Positions 51,191 to 51,553 of a stretch of DNA of 51,553 nucleotides are shown here, piece after piece. The stretch comes from Chloroflexota bacterium (GTDB lineage Bacteria; Chloroflexota; UBA6077; SHYK01). A model generated the notes under the pieces. The model was not told where the DNA came from, did not search any database, and saw only the letters and a list, made by a program, of their open reading frames with translations. The stretch lies in assembly GCA_035652535.1 (NCBI GenBank), contig DASRDP010000001.1:1-51553 (forward strand). Reading direction: 5' to 3'. A program made the translations under genes and the position numbers. Each line of letters opens with the position of its first letter. Positions within the stretch are counted from its first letter, which is position 1.

Positions 51191-51553
51191 TCAGTTCGCT
51201 TCGCCGGAGCTGCTCGCCAACGCGTGGACAGCTCGGGCGAGGGCGGCATGCTCCGATCGCTCGAGTCGCGGGTCCGATTCCAGCACACGGCTGGCGGCGC
51301 CCCGGACTCGCTCGAGGAATTCGAGATCGGTGAGCCGAGCGATGCGAAGGGGTGGAAAGCCGCTCTGCCGAAATCCGGAGAATTCTCCCGGTCCGCGCAA
51401 CCGAAGGTCCTCCTCCGCGAGCTCCAATCCACTGGTCGACCGCGCGACGACGTCGAGCCGTTCCAGCGATTCCGGCGACTCCGTGCTGGCAATCAGGTAA
51501 CAGGCCGCCGGCGCACTGCCGCGTCCGACCCGTCCGCGAAACTGGTGGAGCTG
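51191..51553 (-). CDS. recG: ATP-dependent DNA helicase RecG, C-terminal part
   Basis: The frame is open to the last base, so the 5' part lies outside the window. The visible 120 residues begin QLHQFRGRVGRGSAPAACYL, the helicase motif VI with its Arg fingers, followed by the TRG-type wedge-translocation segment GLELAEEDLRLRGPGEFSG and the helical C-terminus. RecG remodels stalled forks. Order recG-rsmD-coaD is frequent in bacteria. Confidence 0.9.
   Translation of the reverse strand, partial: QLHQFRGRVGRGSAPAACYLIASTESPESLERLDVVARSTSGLELAEEDLRLRGPGEFSGFRQSGFPPLRIARLTDLEFLERVRGAASRVLESDPRLERSEHAALARAVHALASSSGEAN

Noticed and set aside
1-51553. CRISPR arrays, phage genes, insertion sequences or a defence island
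   Set aside because: No regularly spaced short repeats beyond the 60-bp tandem units, no transposase or integrase motif, and no recognisable restriction, toxin or defence genes.

Overview
The window is dense, GC-rich bacterial DNA with short intergenic gaps, many GTG/TTG starts and many overlapping stop/start pairs. Gene content suggests a Chloroflexota member, probably an uncultured lineage. The main hints are a short coiled-coil protein of a type I associate with that phylum (complement 49450-50019) and the adjoining recG-rsmD-coaD-yceD-rpmF-fab gene order. This is inference; no rRNA or other marker in the window settles the lineage.

Regions. (1) 1-4400: catabolic accessory DNA with the cut-off end of an isocitrate lyase/PEP mutase-like enzyme, a decayed Rieske oxygenase fragment, an orphan peptide-type ABC binding protein, an amidohydrolase and two small unknown genes. 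(2) 4383-10445: the methionine sulfoxide repair pair msrP-msrQ, a VOC-fold protein, a frameshifted Fur/PerR-type regulator beside a DyP-type peroxidase, a GT87-type membrane protein and a secreted SGNH hydrolase. (3) 10437-20490: an amine-oxidase-like flavoprotein, an unknown protein, then uvrD/pcrA running directly into bioF-bioA-bioD-bioB and a ketoacyl synthase. (4) 20512-23486: comEA-comEC. (5) 23653-28731: a CstA-type carrier, two paralogous proteins of about 90 residues, two Get3/ArsA-type ATPases and a metallophosphoesterase, apparently one operon. (6) 28795-33306: cysteine desulfurase, a 60-bp tandem repeat, a two-domain protein disulfide oxidoreductase with an in-frame TGA at a redox cysteine (a likely selenoprotein), an M24-fold protein lacking expected metal ligands, and an exported HExxH protein. 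(7) 33338-39284: two glycosyltransferases, tatD, a polyprenyl diphosphate synthase, a zinc-ribbon/SH3 protein, two XdhC-type proteins and a Nudix hydrolase. (8) 39520-43140: tRNA-Gly with promoter and terminator, then tig-clpP-clpX. (9) 43158-51553: a nitroreductase, then a long leftward run recG-rsmD-coaD-coiled coil-yceD-rpmF-fabD-fabG-accC-nusB-acpP-tatC.

Themes. Biotin synthesis and biotin carboxylase are both present. Sulfur, selenium and molybdenum handling recurs (cysteine desulfurase, the TGA-containing oxidoreductase, XdhC proteins, molybdopterin-dependent MsrP). Tat export links TatC to the Tat-signal protein MsrP. The two most notable items are the probable selenoprotein at complement(30223-30921) and the paired Get3-like ATPases at 26109-28113. 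In the second ATPase an Asn replaces the catalytic switch I Asp.
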